64,000 bases of DNA from Arthrobacter citreus. GTDB lineage: Bacteria; Actinomycetota; Actinomycetes; Actinomycetales; Micrococcaceae. How positions within the stretch are numbered: the first letter of the stretch is position 1; each line of letters starts with the position of its first letter. The notes beneath the pieces are model-generated. The model did no database searches, was not told the DNA's origin, and saw nothing but the letters and a program-made list of their open reading frames with translations. Shown here piece by piece: positions 16,841-25,038 of the stretch. The stretch is taken from positions 1,364,001 to 1,428,000 of the forward strand of contig NZ_VTFV01000002.1 of assembly GCF_009192745.1 (NCBI RefSeq), written 5' to 3'. The position numbers and the translations under genes were made by a program.

Positions 16841-17873
16841 GCCGGTACTCCAATACTCGCTGGATCCCAAAGAGGATGCGGTCAATGTTCGGGATGTATT
16901 CGTCTTCCAGGTCACCCGAGGGATACGGTACGTCGAATCCGGTCACCCGCTCCACCGGGGCCTTGAGTGTGTCGAAACAGTGCTGGGTGATGAGCGCGGC
17001 AACTTCCGCCCCCAGCCCGGCAGTGAGCGGGGCTTCATGCACGACGACGGCGCGCCGGGTCTTCGAAACCGAGGCTGCCAGCCCTTCGGCGTCGATCGGC
17101 TTCAGCCAGCGCAGGTCGAGGACCTCGATTTCGATTCCGTCCTCGGCTGCCAGTTCGGCGACCTGGAGGCATCGGGCAACCATGGCGCCCCAGGCAACCA
17201 GGGTCAGGTGCTTGCCTTCGCGGACCACCTGTGAACCCTGCAGGTTTCCCGGAGTGCCGGGGTCCACGGTGTCCTTCTGCCAGTAGCGGGACTTCGGCTC
17301 CATAAAGATGACGGGGTCCGGCTGGGCGGCGGCGTGCTTGAGCAGGTGGTAGGCCTGGTGGGGGCTCGACGGCGAGACTACCTTCAGGCCCGGAACATGT
17401 GCGAAGAGCGCCTCGAGGGACTCGCCGTGGTGTTCCGGTGCCCGGATTCCGCCGAAGCTCGGCACACGAAGGGTTACCGGCATGGGCATGGTGCCGCGGC
17501 TGCGGTAGTTCATGCGGGCCAGCTGGGTGATGATCTGGTTGACGGCCGGGTACGCGAATCCGTCGAACTGGACCTCGGGGATTGGGTGGAAGCCGGCCAT
17601 TGCCAGGCCCACGGACATCCCCAGGATGCCGGATTCGGCCAGGGGGGTATCGAAGACCCGGTCGGCGCCGAAGCGCTTCTGCAGGCCGTCGGTAATGCGG
17701 AACACGCCGCCGAGCCGGCCGACGTCCTCCCCAAGAACTATGGCCTTGGGGTCCGCGGCGAGGATTTCAGCCAGGGCGCGGTTCAGTGCGGCCTGCATGG
17801 ACAGGGTTTCAGTGGGGTCCGAAGCGGAGCCGGCCTCCATGGGGCGTACTCCTTCGGTCAGCTGGCTAGACAT
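16833..17873 (-). CDS. 2-oxoacid/acetoin dehydrogenase E1 component, beta subunit
   Basis: The beta chain of a heterotetrameric thiamine diphosphate-dependent dehydrogenase, 346 residues. The hallmark IVLGEDVGRLGGVFRITDGLQKRFG contains the conserved glutamate that activates the cofactor. TPLAESGILGMSVGLAMAG and EVQFDGFAYPAVNQIITQLARM follow, as in pyruvate, branched-chain and acetoin enzymes. The ATG at 17873 overlaps the alpha-subunit stop by eight bases; an upstream in-frame ATG inside the alpha gene is less likely. The substrate class (pyruvate, branched-chain 2-oxoacid or acetoin) cannot be fixed from sequence alone. Confidence 0.9.
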   Translation of the reverse strand: MSSQLTEGVRPMEAGSASDPTETLSMQAALNRALAEILAADPKAIVLGEDVGRLGGVFRITDGLQKRFGADRVFDTPLAESGILGMSVGLAMAGFHPIPEVQFDGFAYPAVNQIITQLARMNYRSRGTMPMPVTLRVPSFGGIRAPEHHGESLEALFAHVPGLKVVSPSSPHQAYHLLKHAAAQPDPVIFMEPKSRYWQKDTVDPGTPGNLQGSQVVREGKHLTLVAWGAMVARCLQVAELAAEDGIEIEVLDLRWLKPIDAEGLAASVSKTRRAVVVHEAPLTAGLGAEVAALITQHCFDTLKAPVERVTGFDVPYPSGDLEDEYIPNIDRILFGIQRVLEYRRG

Positions 17874-18912
17874 GCTCGGATTCCTCCCGCCAGGCGCGGG
17901 CCTGGGCCTTGAGTGCATCAGTGGGTTCGACGAAGACATAGTCGAACATTTCCCGGCCCGGCCGCGGCTTTAGTGCCTGGATGCCTTCCCGGACGGTATC
18001 GGTGTGTGCCTTGGCCTCGGCGGCAGCGGAGTCCAGGAACGCCTGGTCGGCCGCACCGCTGCGCAGCAGCAGGTCTGCCAGCCGCGTCACGGGATCCTCG
18101 CCGCCGTCACGCCGTTCCTCGTCAAGGGTGCGGTAGCGCCCCGGATCGTCGCTGGTGGAGTGCGGACCGCGGCGGTAGGTCATGGCCTCGATCAGTACCG
18201 GTCCGTTGCCCGCCCGGGCGTGTTCAAGAGCTGCCCGGGTTGCCCGCACGACGGCGGGAGCGTCGTTGCCGTCCACAGTCACCGAGGCTATTCCGTAGCC
18301 TTCCGCCCGGGCGGCAACCCTGCCGCCTGCCACCTGTTCCTCGGTGGGCAGGGAGATGGCCCAGCCGTTGTTCTGGACGAAGAAGACCACCGGCGCCTTC
18401 AGTACGCCGGCAAAGTTCATCGCCTCGTGGACATCGCCCTGGGAGCTGGCTCCATCTCCGAAGTAGGTGATGGCAGCGGGGAGGCCGCCTTCGGGGCTGC
18501 CGGCACTGCCGGCGGCCAGCCGCTGGCCGTGGGCCCAGCCGACGGCGTGCAGCACTGATCCGCCAACCACGGCCTGGATCGGCGCGAGCCGGGTGGTGAC
18601 GGGGTTGTACAGGCCGCCATGCCAGCTGGCCTTGTGCGTGGACATGTACTCAACCATGTCCACCCCGAGAGCCAGGGCGACGCCCATCTCCCGGTACGTG
18701 GGAAATGCGAAGTCGCGTGTTGGGTCGAGGGCGAAGGCGCTGCCCGCCTGGGCGGCTTCCTGCCCAAGCTCCGGGGCGTAGCCGGGAAGGATTCCCTGGC
18801 GCTGCCAGGCCACAGCCGCGACGTCGAGGTCGCGGGTGGCGATCAGCAGTTTGTACAGCTGGCGCAGTTCCTCGGCTGTGAGCTCCGGGATGCTCGTTGT
18901 GTCTAGGTCCAT
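17866..18912 (-). CDS. 2-oxoacid/acetoin dehydrogenase E1 component, alpha subunit
   Basis: The alpha chain, 348 residues, binds thiamine diphosphate through GDGASSQGDVHEAMNFAG to VQNN (residues 152-182). The C-terminal loop TYRRGPHSTSDDPGRYR is the conserved region around the regulatory serine, and its form favours the branched-chain/pyruvate E1 group. It is the first gene of the operon alpha-beta-lipoyl-hydrolase; no E3 gene is present here. An Lrp/AsnC-type regulator lies about 0.9 kb upstream on the other strand and is a candidate controller. Confidence 0.9.
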   Translation of the reverse strand: MDLDTTSIPELTAEELRQLYKLLIATRDLDVAAVAWQRQGILPGYAPELGQEAAQAGSAFALDPTRDFAFPTYREMGVALALGVDMVEYMSTHKASWHGGLYNPVTTRLAPIQAVVGGSVLHAVGWAHGQRLAAGSAGSPEGGLPAAITYFGDGASSQGDVHEAMNFAGVLKAPVVFFVQNNGWAISLPTEEQVAGGRVAARAEGYGIASVTVDGNDAPAVVRATRAALEHARAGNGPVLIEAMTYRRGPHSTSDDPGRYRTLDEERRDGGEDPVTRLADLLLRSGAADQAFLDSAAAEAKAHTDTVREGIQALKPRPGREMFDYVFVEPTDALKAQARAWREESEHV

Positions 18913-19269
18913 AGTGGAAACGTAACGGGCATCACTTCACCGTGCAAACAGTTAGAGGAGTGCTGAGCACACTGTGCACTTCGTCCACCACTAGGCTCAA
19001 CCACGTATACAAACTGACTACTGATCCGCCCCTGTCTTCGCCGCTCTGTCTGCGCCGCTCCGTTCCGCGCAGCCGTGGTTGCAGCCGCGTTCTGCGTGGG
19101 AGGCAGGAGTGCGCGCATGAACTGTGCGGGCAGGACTGGCATTTATTTTATTTCCGGGTATGGTCTGGAATAACGGTTGTTCAGCAAATGCAGAAAACCG
19201 CTGTGGATAAAATCTATGCGGCCCCGGACCAGTCCGGAAAGCCGCTGGCCAGACGCCAAGGAGGGCACA
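18913..19269. other. Gene-free divergent region
   Basis: About 360 bases with no convincing ORF. It should hold the minus-strand promoter of the dehydrogenase operon and the plus-strand promoter of the small basic protein. A GTGC-TGA-GCAC palindrome occurs near 18959. The stretch 19140-19215 is distinctly AT-richer than its surroundings and contains TAAAAT at 19208-19213, a possible -10 box. Confidence 0.5.
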
Positions 19270-19380
19270 TTGTCCGGAAACGCCAAAAAGCCAGGTAAGT
19301 CCATCAAGGAGAAGCGCGCAGAGAAGCGGGCCAAGTCTGCCGGCGCCGAGCCGGCTCCGCGGAAGCGCAAGGGCCAGTAG
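19270..19380 (+). CDS. Small Lys/Arg-rich protein, 36 residues
   Basis: A TTG start at 19270 follows a near-perfect AAGGAGGG Shine-Dalgarno at 19258-19265. The frame reads MSGNAKKPGKSIKEKRAEKR onward to a basic end RKRKGQ. About a third of residues are Lys or Arg, with no Cys and no hydrophobic segment. A protein this basic and short could bind RNA, ribosome or DNA, but I cannot name a function. The strong ribosome-binding site and GC-ending codons make it credible. Confidence 0.65.
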   Translation: MSGNAKKPGKSIKEKRAEKRAKSAGAEPAPRKRKGQ

Positions 19381-19394
19381 GGTCCAAAGCCCGC

Positions 19395-19446
19395 TGCTGC
19401 CCTGCCCTGCCACCCTGCCGGTGACAGGCGTGCTGGCAGGGCAGCA
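19395..19446 (+). terminator. Hairpin after the small basic protein gene
   Basis: TGCTGCCCTGCC (19395-19406) pairs exactly with GGCAGGGCAGCA (19435-19446) over a 28-base loop. It begins 15 bases after the stop. No T-run is present. Confidence 0.4.
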
Positions 19447-19792
19447 ATGCCGGCCGCCCATCGGCCGCCGGATTCCGCAGCCGGAATCGCCCGTTTACCG
19501 TGGAAATTCACCGCTCCGGAATTAAAACGGAAACTCATGCCGCTGAATGAGTGCCGAGAATCTATTTGCGGGATAGAAGTTCTCCGAATTTCTCCATTTA
19601 GGCTGAACAGAACTGCATTTCGAAGCCCGGCAGCGGCGCCCCATGATGGCCTCTGGCCTGCACTTTTAGCGTGCGTGGCGCAGTGCGGTAAAACCTCCTG
19701 TGCAGCTAAAGTTCCCTCAGGGGTGGCACCAGTACGCCCTGTTCCGGGTATGCGCCCGGTTCCGCCCGGATCTCCTGCAGGGAAAGGTTGCC
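19447..19792 (+). promoter_or_regulatory. Structured, AT-richer leader region before the Lrp-type gene
   Basis: This gene-free stretch includes an inverted repeat ACTCAT-N8-ATGAGT (19533-19552) and, just after it, a hairpin pairing GAGAATCTAT (19556-19565) with ATAGA (19573-19577) and TTCTC (19580-19584). Local base composition is clearly less GC-rich than elsewhere in the window. It may hold the promoter and operator of the regulator gene. Confidence 0.35.
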
Positions 19793-20290
19793 ATGGCAAC
19801 AGATCAGCTCGACGCCCGGATTGTGTCCCTATTTACCGACGATCCTCGGATGTCGGTCCTGGAAGCATCCCGGACGCTCAAGGTAGCCCGTGCCACGGTG
19901 CAGGCAAGACTGGACCGGATGCAGCGCAGCGGCGTCATAGCCGGGTGGGGCCCGCGGCTTGATCCGGCCGCCCTCGGGTACGTTGTTACCGCGTATTGCT
20001 CGCTGACGATCCGCCAGGATATGGGGCACGACGCCGTCGTTGCGGCGCTTGCCGAGATTCCGGAAATCCAGGAAGCCCACACGGTGTCCGGGGAAAGTGA
20101 CCTCATTGCCCGTGTGGCTGCCCGCTCCAACTCCGATCTGCAGCGCGTCATCGATTCCATGGTCGCCACCGGAGCAGTGCTGAGGTCATCTTCCGTGATC
20201 GTCCTCAATACCCATTTCGAAGGCCGCATGCTGCCTCTGCTGCATGCGGCAGCGGGCTCCGGCGCCGGGGAACCCGAGAAGAGCGCGTAA
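19793..20290 (+). CDS. Lrp/AsnC-family transcriptional regulator
   Basis: This is a 165-residue feast/famine regulator. An N-terminal helix-turn-helix (residues about 10-55, DPRMSVLEASRTLKVARATVQARLDRMQRSG split around the turn) is followed by the RAM ligand-sensing domain, with IPEIQEAHTVSGESDLIARVAA as its core strand-helix unit. The ATG at 19793 is preferred over the upstream extension because AGGGAAAGG precedes it and the protein then matches family length. Such proteins respond to amino acids. The divergent dehydrogenase operon is a reasonable target, by analogy to BkdR, but this is inference. Confidence 0.85.
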   Translation: MATDQLDARIVSLFTDDPRMSVLEASRTLKVARATVQARLDRMQRSGVIAGWGPRLDPAALGYVVTAYCSLTIRQDMGHDAVVAALAEIPEIQEAHTVSGESDLIARVAARSNSDLQRVIDSMVATGAVLRSSSVIVLNTHFEGRMLPLLHAAAGSGAGEPEKSA

Positions 20291-20324
20291 CCTGCCGGCG
20301 GCAAACATGCTCTTTCTCCGCAGT

Positions 20325-20354
20325 TTGAGTTAGAGTCAGCCCGACTCTTACTAT
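20325..20354 (+). promoter_or_regulatory. Promoter of the nrtR-nad operon overlapped by a 25-bp imperfect palindrome
   Basis: TTGAGT (20325-20330) and TACTAT (20349-20354) form a promoter with an 18-base spacer. Within it AGTTAGAGTC (20328-20337) is inverted against GACTCTTACT (20343-20352) across five bases, matching at nine of ten positions. The position predicts repression by occlusion, and the first gene downstream encodes an NrtR-like regulator. Confidence 0.65.
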
Positions 20355-20398
20355 TCATGCCGCGGCCCCGGGGCTGCCGGCCAGGAAGGCAGACAGGG

Positions 20399-21127
20399 AT
20401 GAGCCCCAGATACGCCAACGTCTCGGAGCGGGAGCAGGAGCCCCCGTCGCTGGCGATTTCCACGGTGATTTTCGCTTTGCGGCCGGATCCGGACACCGGG
20501 ATCCTGACGCTGTGGCTGCCGTTGGTGCGCCGGATCAGGCAGCCCTACCTGGACCTGTGGGCGCTTCCGGGCGGCCCGCTGCGGGCAAGCGAGTCATTGC
20601 AGGACGCCGCAGCACGGAACCTGCGGGAAACCACGGCGCTGACGCCGCGGTACCTTGAGCAGCTCTACGCCTTCGGCGGCGCGGACCGGTCACCTTCCCC
20701 CCGGGTGGTTTCGATCGTGTACTGGGCGCTGGTTCAGCCGGACGAGGCGGCCCTGGCCAGGCAGGATGACAACGTCGCCTGGTTCCGGGCAGACAAAGTG
20801 GGGACCCTGGCCTTCGACCATAACCAGATTGTGGATTACGCGCTCTGGCGCCTGCGCAACAAACTCGAGTACGGCACCGTGGCTTACGCCTTCCTGGGGT
20901 CCACCTTCACCCTCGCCCAGGTTCGGGAAGTCTACGAGGCCGTCCTGGGACGCGACCTCGACCCGGCAAACTTCCGCCGCCAGCTGCAGGCGTCGGTGCA
21001 CATTGAGCCTACCGAGCACTACCTTCAGGGCGGGCGGCACCGGCCCCCGCGGCTGTACCGCTACACCGGGCCGGATCCCCGGGACGAATCCTTCCCCAGC
21101 CAGAGACCAGAAGCAACGGAGCACTGA
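20399..21127 (+). CDS. nrtR: NrtR-like Nudix transcriptional regulator of NAD synthesis
   Basis: This 242-residue protein has a Nudix domain followed by a winged-helix-like C-terminal domain (VREVYEAVLGRDLDPANFRRQL), the NrtR architecture. The Nudix box is degenerate: G59-x5-E65 is kept, but the catalytic REUxEExGU part reads RNLRETTAL, losing two glutamates and the glycine. This suggests ligand sensing (ADP-ribose-like) rather than hydrolysis. ATG 20399 is chosen for its upstream AGGAAGG; the frame extends further back to 20357, too near the predicted transcription start. It is the first gene before nadA, one base apart, and likely represses itself and nadABC. Confidence 0.82.
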   Translation: MSPRYANVSEREQEPPSLAISTVIFALRPDPDTGILTLWLPLVRRIRQPYLDLWALPGGPLRASESLQDAAARNLRETTALTPRYLEQLYAFGGADRSPSPRVVSIVYWALVQPDEAALARQDDNVAWFRADKVGTLAFDHNQIVDYALWRLRNKLEYGTVAYAFLGSTFTLAQVREVYEAVLGRDLDPANFRRQLQASVHIEPTEHYLQGGRHRPPRLYRYTGPDPRDESFPSQRPEATEH

Positions 21128-21128
21128 C

Positions 21129-22430
21129 ATGACTGAAACGATTCCGGTCCCAAGCGGGAGCGTGGCCACCAGGATCGCCCTGCTTTCCGGACCCGAAGAG
21201 GCGCAGGCACAGACCGCAGCCTGCACCCCGGGCCTTGCCGCCGGCCCCTGGACCTTCGACGCCGCTCCGGGATACGGACCCGGCGCGTCCCTTGGGGATA
21301 CCGTCCCTGCCGGAACACCCCGCCAGGGCGAACTTCCGGCTGAATACCGCGAGGCCGGCGCAGCGGAGCTGGACGAGCGGATCCTCCGTGCCAAGGCCGC
21401 TCTGGGGAGCCGTGCGGTGATCCTCGGGCACTTCTACCAGCGCGACGAAGTGGTGCGCCATGCAGACTTTGTGGGGGACTCTTTCCAGCTCGCCCGCGCC
21501 GCCAAAATCCGTCCGGAGGCCGAAGCAATTGTGTTTTGCGGGGTCCATTTCATGGCGGAAACAGCGGACCTCCTCTCCGGGCCGGACCAGGCTGTTGTGC
21601 TGCCGAACCTTGCCGCGGGTTGTTCCATGGCAGATATGGCCGACGCCGATTCGGTCGCCGAATGCTGGGAGCAGCTCACCGCCCTCTACGGCAAAGCGCC
21701 CCAGGCCGGCGGGATGCGGCCGGTCATTCCAGTGACCTACATGAACTCCTCGGCCGCCCTGAAAGCGTTCTGCGGGGAAAACGGCGGGATCGTCTGCACA
21801 TCCTCCAATGCCGCGTCCGTGCTTGAATGGGCGTTCGAGCGGGGCCAGCGGGTCCTCTTCTTCCCGGACCAGCACCTGGGCCGCAATACGGCCAAGACCA
21901 TGGGGATTCCGCTGGACGCCATGCCCATGTGGAATCCACGGCTCCCGCTGGGCGGAAACACCGCGGAGCGCCTGCAGGAAGCGAAGGTCCTGCTGTGGAA
22001 CGGCTTCTGTTCCGTGCACAAGCGCTTCACCGTGGAGCAGATCGCCCGGGCCCGGGCCGAACATCCCGGCGTCCGGGTGATTGTGCATCCCGAATGCCCT
22101 ATGCCGGTTGTGGACGCAGCAGATGAATCCGGCTCCACGGACTACATCCAGAAAGCCATAGCTGCGGCGCCCGCGGGAAGTACCTTCGCCATCGGTACTG
22201 AAATCAACATGGTGAACCGGCTCGCGGCGCAGTACCCGGAACACACCATCTTCTGCCTCGACCCGGTGATCTGCCCGTGCTCCACCATGTACCGCATCCA
22301 CCCGGGCTACCTCGCCTGGGTACTTGAAGGGCTCGTGGCAGGAGAGGTCCGCAACCGGATCACCGTCCCGGCTGCCACGGCGGCGGCGGCCCGCACCGCC
22401 CTGGAACGGATGCTGGCGGTCCGGCCTTGA
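21129..22430 (+). CDS. nadA: Quinolinate synthase NadA
   Basis: NadA condenses iminoaspartate with dihydroxyacetone phosphate to quinolinate using a 4Fe-4S cluster. In the 433-residue product the conserved elements are GHFYQRDEVV, FCGVHFMAETA, NLAAGCSMADMA, TYMNSSAALKAFCGENGG, a histidine-bearing VHPECPMPV and the late CLDPVICPCSTMYRI. Cysteines in these blocks provide the three cluster ligands. An N-terminal extension of about 70 Gly/Pro/Ala-rich residues precedes the core. The stop TGA overlaps the TTG start of nadB. Confidence 0.95.
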   Translation: MTETIPVPSGSVATRIALLSGPEEAQAQTAACTPGLAAGPWTFDAAPGYGPGASLGDTVPAGTPRQGELPAEYREAGAAELDERILRAKAALGSRAVILGHFYQRDEVVRHADFVGDSFQLARAAKIRPEAEAIVFCGVHFMAETADLLSGPDQAVVLPNLAAGCSMADMADADSVAECWEQLTALYGKAPQAGGMRPVIPVTYMNSSAALKAFCGENGGIVCTSSNAASVLEWAFERGQRVLFFPDQHLGRNTAKTMGIPLDAMPMWNPRLPLGGNTAERLQEAKVLLWNGFCSVHKRFTVEQIARARAEHPGVRVIVHPECPMPVVDAADESGSTDYIQKAIAAAPAGSTFAIGTEINMVNRLAAQYPEHTIFCLDPVICPCSTMYRIHPGYLAWVLEGLVAGEVRNRITVPAATAAAARTALERMLAVRP

Positions 22431-24076
22431 GCATCGCCGTCGTCGGCAGCGGAATCGCCGGCCTGTATGCAGCGCTCTGCGCTGCACAGGCGGCGCAGCA
22501 TGATCCGGTGCTGCTGGTGACGAAGTCCGCGCTGGAGCACAGCAACACCTGGCACGCCCAGGGCGGCATCGCCGCGGTAACTCAGTCCTCCGGCGGGGAT
22601 TCCCCCGCTTCCCACTGCGAGGACACGCTGTCGGCGGGGGGCTGGGCGGGGAACCGTGCAGCCGCGGAGGTGCTCTGCATCGAAGCCGGGTCCCATATCC
22701 GGCGGCTGCAGGGCATGGGCGCCGGCTTCGATGCCAACCCGGACGGGTCCCTGGCCCTGGCGCGGGAAGCAGCCCATGCCGCCCGGCGGATCCTGCACAT
22801 TGGCGGTGACGCCACCGGTGCAGGCATAGCTGCCGCCCTGATTGGCGCTGTGCGCTCGCACCCCGGGATCACCGTCGTTGAGCACGCCTTCGCGCTCAGG
22901 CTGGCTCTCACGGGCGGCGCCGTCTCCGGGCTGGACATCCTGGCCGCGGGACGCGAACGCAGGATCGCGGCGCAAGCCGTTCTCCTGGCCACTGGTGGTG
23001 CGGGCGAACTCTACCGGCACACCACCAATCCCTCCGGTGCCACAGGCGACGGCGTGGCACTGGCGGTTCGGGCCGGCGCGGAAACGACGGACGAGGAGTT
23101 CTTCCAGTTCCATCCAACCTCGCTTGCAGTGCCCGGCACCCCGCTCATCTCGGAAGCGGTCCGCGGCGAAGGGGCGGTGCTCCGCGATGCGCGGGGCGAG
23201 AGGTTTATGGCCCGTTACCATGACGACGCCGAGCTGGCGCCGCGCGACGTCGTCTCCCGTTCGATCATCCGACACCTTAGGGCCACGGGGGAGGGGACCG
23301 TCTGGCTGGACGCCACCGGAATCGTGGACCGCAGGGGACCCGGATTCCTGGCGCGCCGCTTCCCTGGCCTGGCTGCCGTGACTGCCGCTCACGGATTCGA
23401 CTGGGAACGCGAACTGCTGCCGGTGGTGCCCGCAGCGCACTACTGGATGGGCGGCGTTGCCACGGACCTGTCCGGGCGGACTTCGGTGCCCGGCCTTTAC
23501 GCGGCGGGAGAGGTTGCCTGCACCGGCGTCCACGGCGCCAACCGGCTTGCCTCGAACTCCCTGCTGGAAGGCCTGGTATTCGGGGGCCGGGCTGCCGCGG
23601 CCAGCACTGCCCGGGATGCCGGACGGGCCTGGGAAGCCGGGACACCAGCCGGGTTGTGGGCAGGCATCCGGCCCGGGCCGAAGGCGGCGGCAACTTCCAG
23701 GCCCGGCCCGATGCCCCACCCGCGCTCCCGCGGAGGCCTGACCGGAACAGAGCCCCTCCAACGCCCGGCCCTGAAGTCCCTGATGTGGGAGCAGGCGGGG
23801 GTGCTGCGCAGCGGAAGCGGGCTGCGCAGGGCTGCAGATTGGCTGGACGGCGTCTCGGCCCGCCCGGTTCTTGACACCGGCAGGGGAGAACGCGTGCAGG
23901 CCCTGGAAGACGCCAACCTGCTCACGTGTGCCCGGCTGCTGGTTGCAGCCGCGTTACGCCGCAGTTCCTCCATCGGAGCGCATTTCCGTTCCGATGAGCT
24001 GCCCGGCGGGCCTGGCAGACAGGCCGCACCGGCTGCCCGCCGCCAGAGCACGCTCCCGCTCACTGAACCTGTTTGA
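22427..24076 (+). CDS. nadB: L-aspartate oxidase NadB
   Basis: NadB oxidises L-aspartate to iminoaspartate, the NadA substrate, with FAD. The 549 residues start with the dinucleotide fold VVGSGIAGLYAAL, then HAQGGIAAV, GGAGELYRHTTNPSGATGDGV and the active-site ARG-HPTS-like block FFQFHPTSL. AHYWMGGVATDLSGRTSVPGLYAAGEVACTGVHGANRLASNS (read in parts) marks the FAD C-terminal motif. The TTG start overlaps the nadA stop, and no ATG lies before the glycine motif. The C-terminal helical domain is alanine-rich and somewhat variable. Confidence 0.94.
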   Translation: MSIAVVGSGIAGLYAALCAAQAAQHDPVLLVTKSALEHSNTWHAQGGIAAVTQSSGGDSPASHCEDTLSAGGWAGNRAAAEVLCIEAGSHIRRLQGMGAGFDANPDGSLALAREAAHAARRILHIGGDATGAGIAAALIGAVRSHPGITVVEHAFALRLALTGGAVSGLDILAAGRERRIAAQAVLLATGGAGELYRHTTNPSGATGDGVALAVRAGAETTDEEFFQFHPTSLAVPGTPLISEAVRGEGAVLRDARGERFMARYHDDAELAPRDVVSRSIIRHLRATGEGTVWLDATGIVDRRGPGFLARRFPGLAAVTAAHGFDWERELLPVVPAAHYWMGGVATDLSGRTSVPGLYAAGEVACTGVHGANRLASNSLLEGLVFGGRAAAASTARDAGRAWEAGTPAGLWAGIRPGPKAAATSRPGPMPHPRSRGGLTGTEPLQRPALKSLMWEQAGVLRSGSGLRRAADWLDGVSARPVLDTGRGERVQALEDANLLTCARLLVAAALRRSSSIGAHFRSDELPGGPGRQAAPAARRQSTLPLTEPV

Positions 24077-24096
24077 CCCAAGAACGGAATACCCGG

Positions 24097-25038
24097 ATGA
24101 CGAATACCCAGCTCCCGCCACACACAGAAGCCGCTGCACCGAAGCCGAAGCCGAAGCCGCTGCCGCGGACCGCCGGGGCGTCACCGCTGCCGCTTCCCGG
24201 CACCGCGGTGGACCAGCTGGTTGCTGCCGCGCTCGCGGAGGATGCTCCGTGGGGAGACCTCACCTCGCATGCGCTGATCCCGGAGGACGCAGCGGCGACC
24301 GCTTTCCTGACGGCCAGGGAAGAAGGCGTCTTCTGCGGCGAGCAGGTCATGGAAGCGGCCTTCAGGCTCGCCGGGCCCGGCGCAGCGGTGATCAGCCTGG
24401 TCCGCGACGGGGAACGGTTCGACGCCGGAGGAATCCTCGCGGAAATCACTGGCCCTGCCCGGACCGTCCTCGCCGCCGAACGGGTGGCACTGAACCTTGC
24501 CCAGCGGCTCTCGGGGATCGCCACCCTGACGGCTCGGTTCGTTGCCGAAACCGAGGGAACCCGGGCGCGCATCGCCGATACCCGCAAGACCACCCCGGGG
24601 CTCCGTGCGCTCGAACGCTACGCGGTGCGGTGCGGAGGCGGGTTCAACCACCGCTATTCCCTCTCCGACGCGGTCATGGCGAAGGACAACCACCTGGCCG
24701 TCCTGGCAGCTGCCGGCCTGGACCTCGCTTCGGCACTCCGCCAGGCAAAGGACCAGCTCTCCCACACCGTTCATTTCGAGGTGGAAGTGGATTCACTGGA
24801 CCAGATCGAACCCGTGCTGGCCGGTGGAGCGGACACCGTGCTGCTGGATAACTTCAGCATCGAAGACCTGCGCCGCGGGGTGGAAGCCGTCAACGGACGG
24901 GCGCTGACGGAAGCCAGCGGCAACGTCCGGCTGGAAACCGTGGCCTCGATTGCGGCCACCGGTGTGGACATCATCTCCGCAGGAGCCCTGACCCACAGTG
25001 TCCGGGCACTGGACCTTGGCCTGGATATCCGCGCATGA
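24097..25038 (+). CDS. nadC: Nicotinate-nucleotide pyrophosphorylase NadC
   Basis: NadC (quinolinate phosphoribosyltransferase) converts quinolinate and PRPP to nicotinate mononucleotide. Landmarks are LAEDAPWGDLTS, ARTVLAAERVALNLAQRLSGIAT, ADTRKTTPGLR with the substrate-binding lysine, RCGGGFNHRYSLSDAVMAKDNHL and VEVDSLDQ. The ATG at 24097 gives 313 residues, with a Pro/Lys-rich N-terminal stretch. A TTG at 24073 overlapping the nadB stop is a real alternative and would copy the nadA-nadB junction. The stop overlaps the next ATG. Confidence 0.94.
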   Translation: MTNTQLPPHTEAAAPKPKPKPLPRTAGASPLPLPGTAVDQLVAAALAEDAPWGDLTSHALIPEDAAATAFLTAREEGVFCGEQVMEAAFRLAGPGAAVISLVRDGERFDAGGILAEITGPARTVLAAERVALNLAQRLSGIATLTARFVAETEGTRARIADTRKTTPGLRALERYAVRCGGGFNHRYSLSDAVMAKDNHLAVLAAAGLDLASALRQAKDQLSHTVHFEVEVDSLDQIEPVLAGGADTVLLDNFSIEDLRRGVEAVNGRALTEASGNVRLETVASIAATGVDIISAGALTHSVRALDLGLDIRA

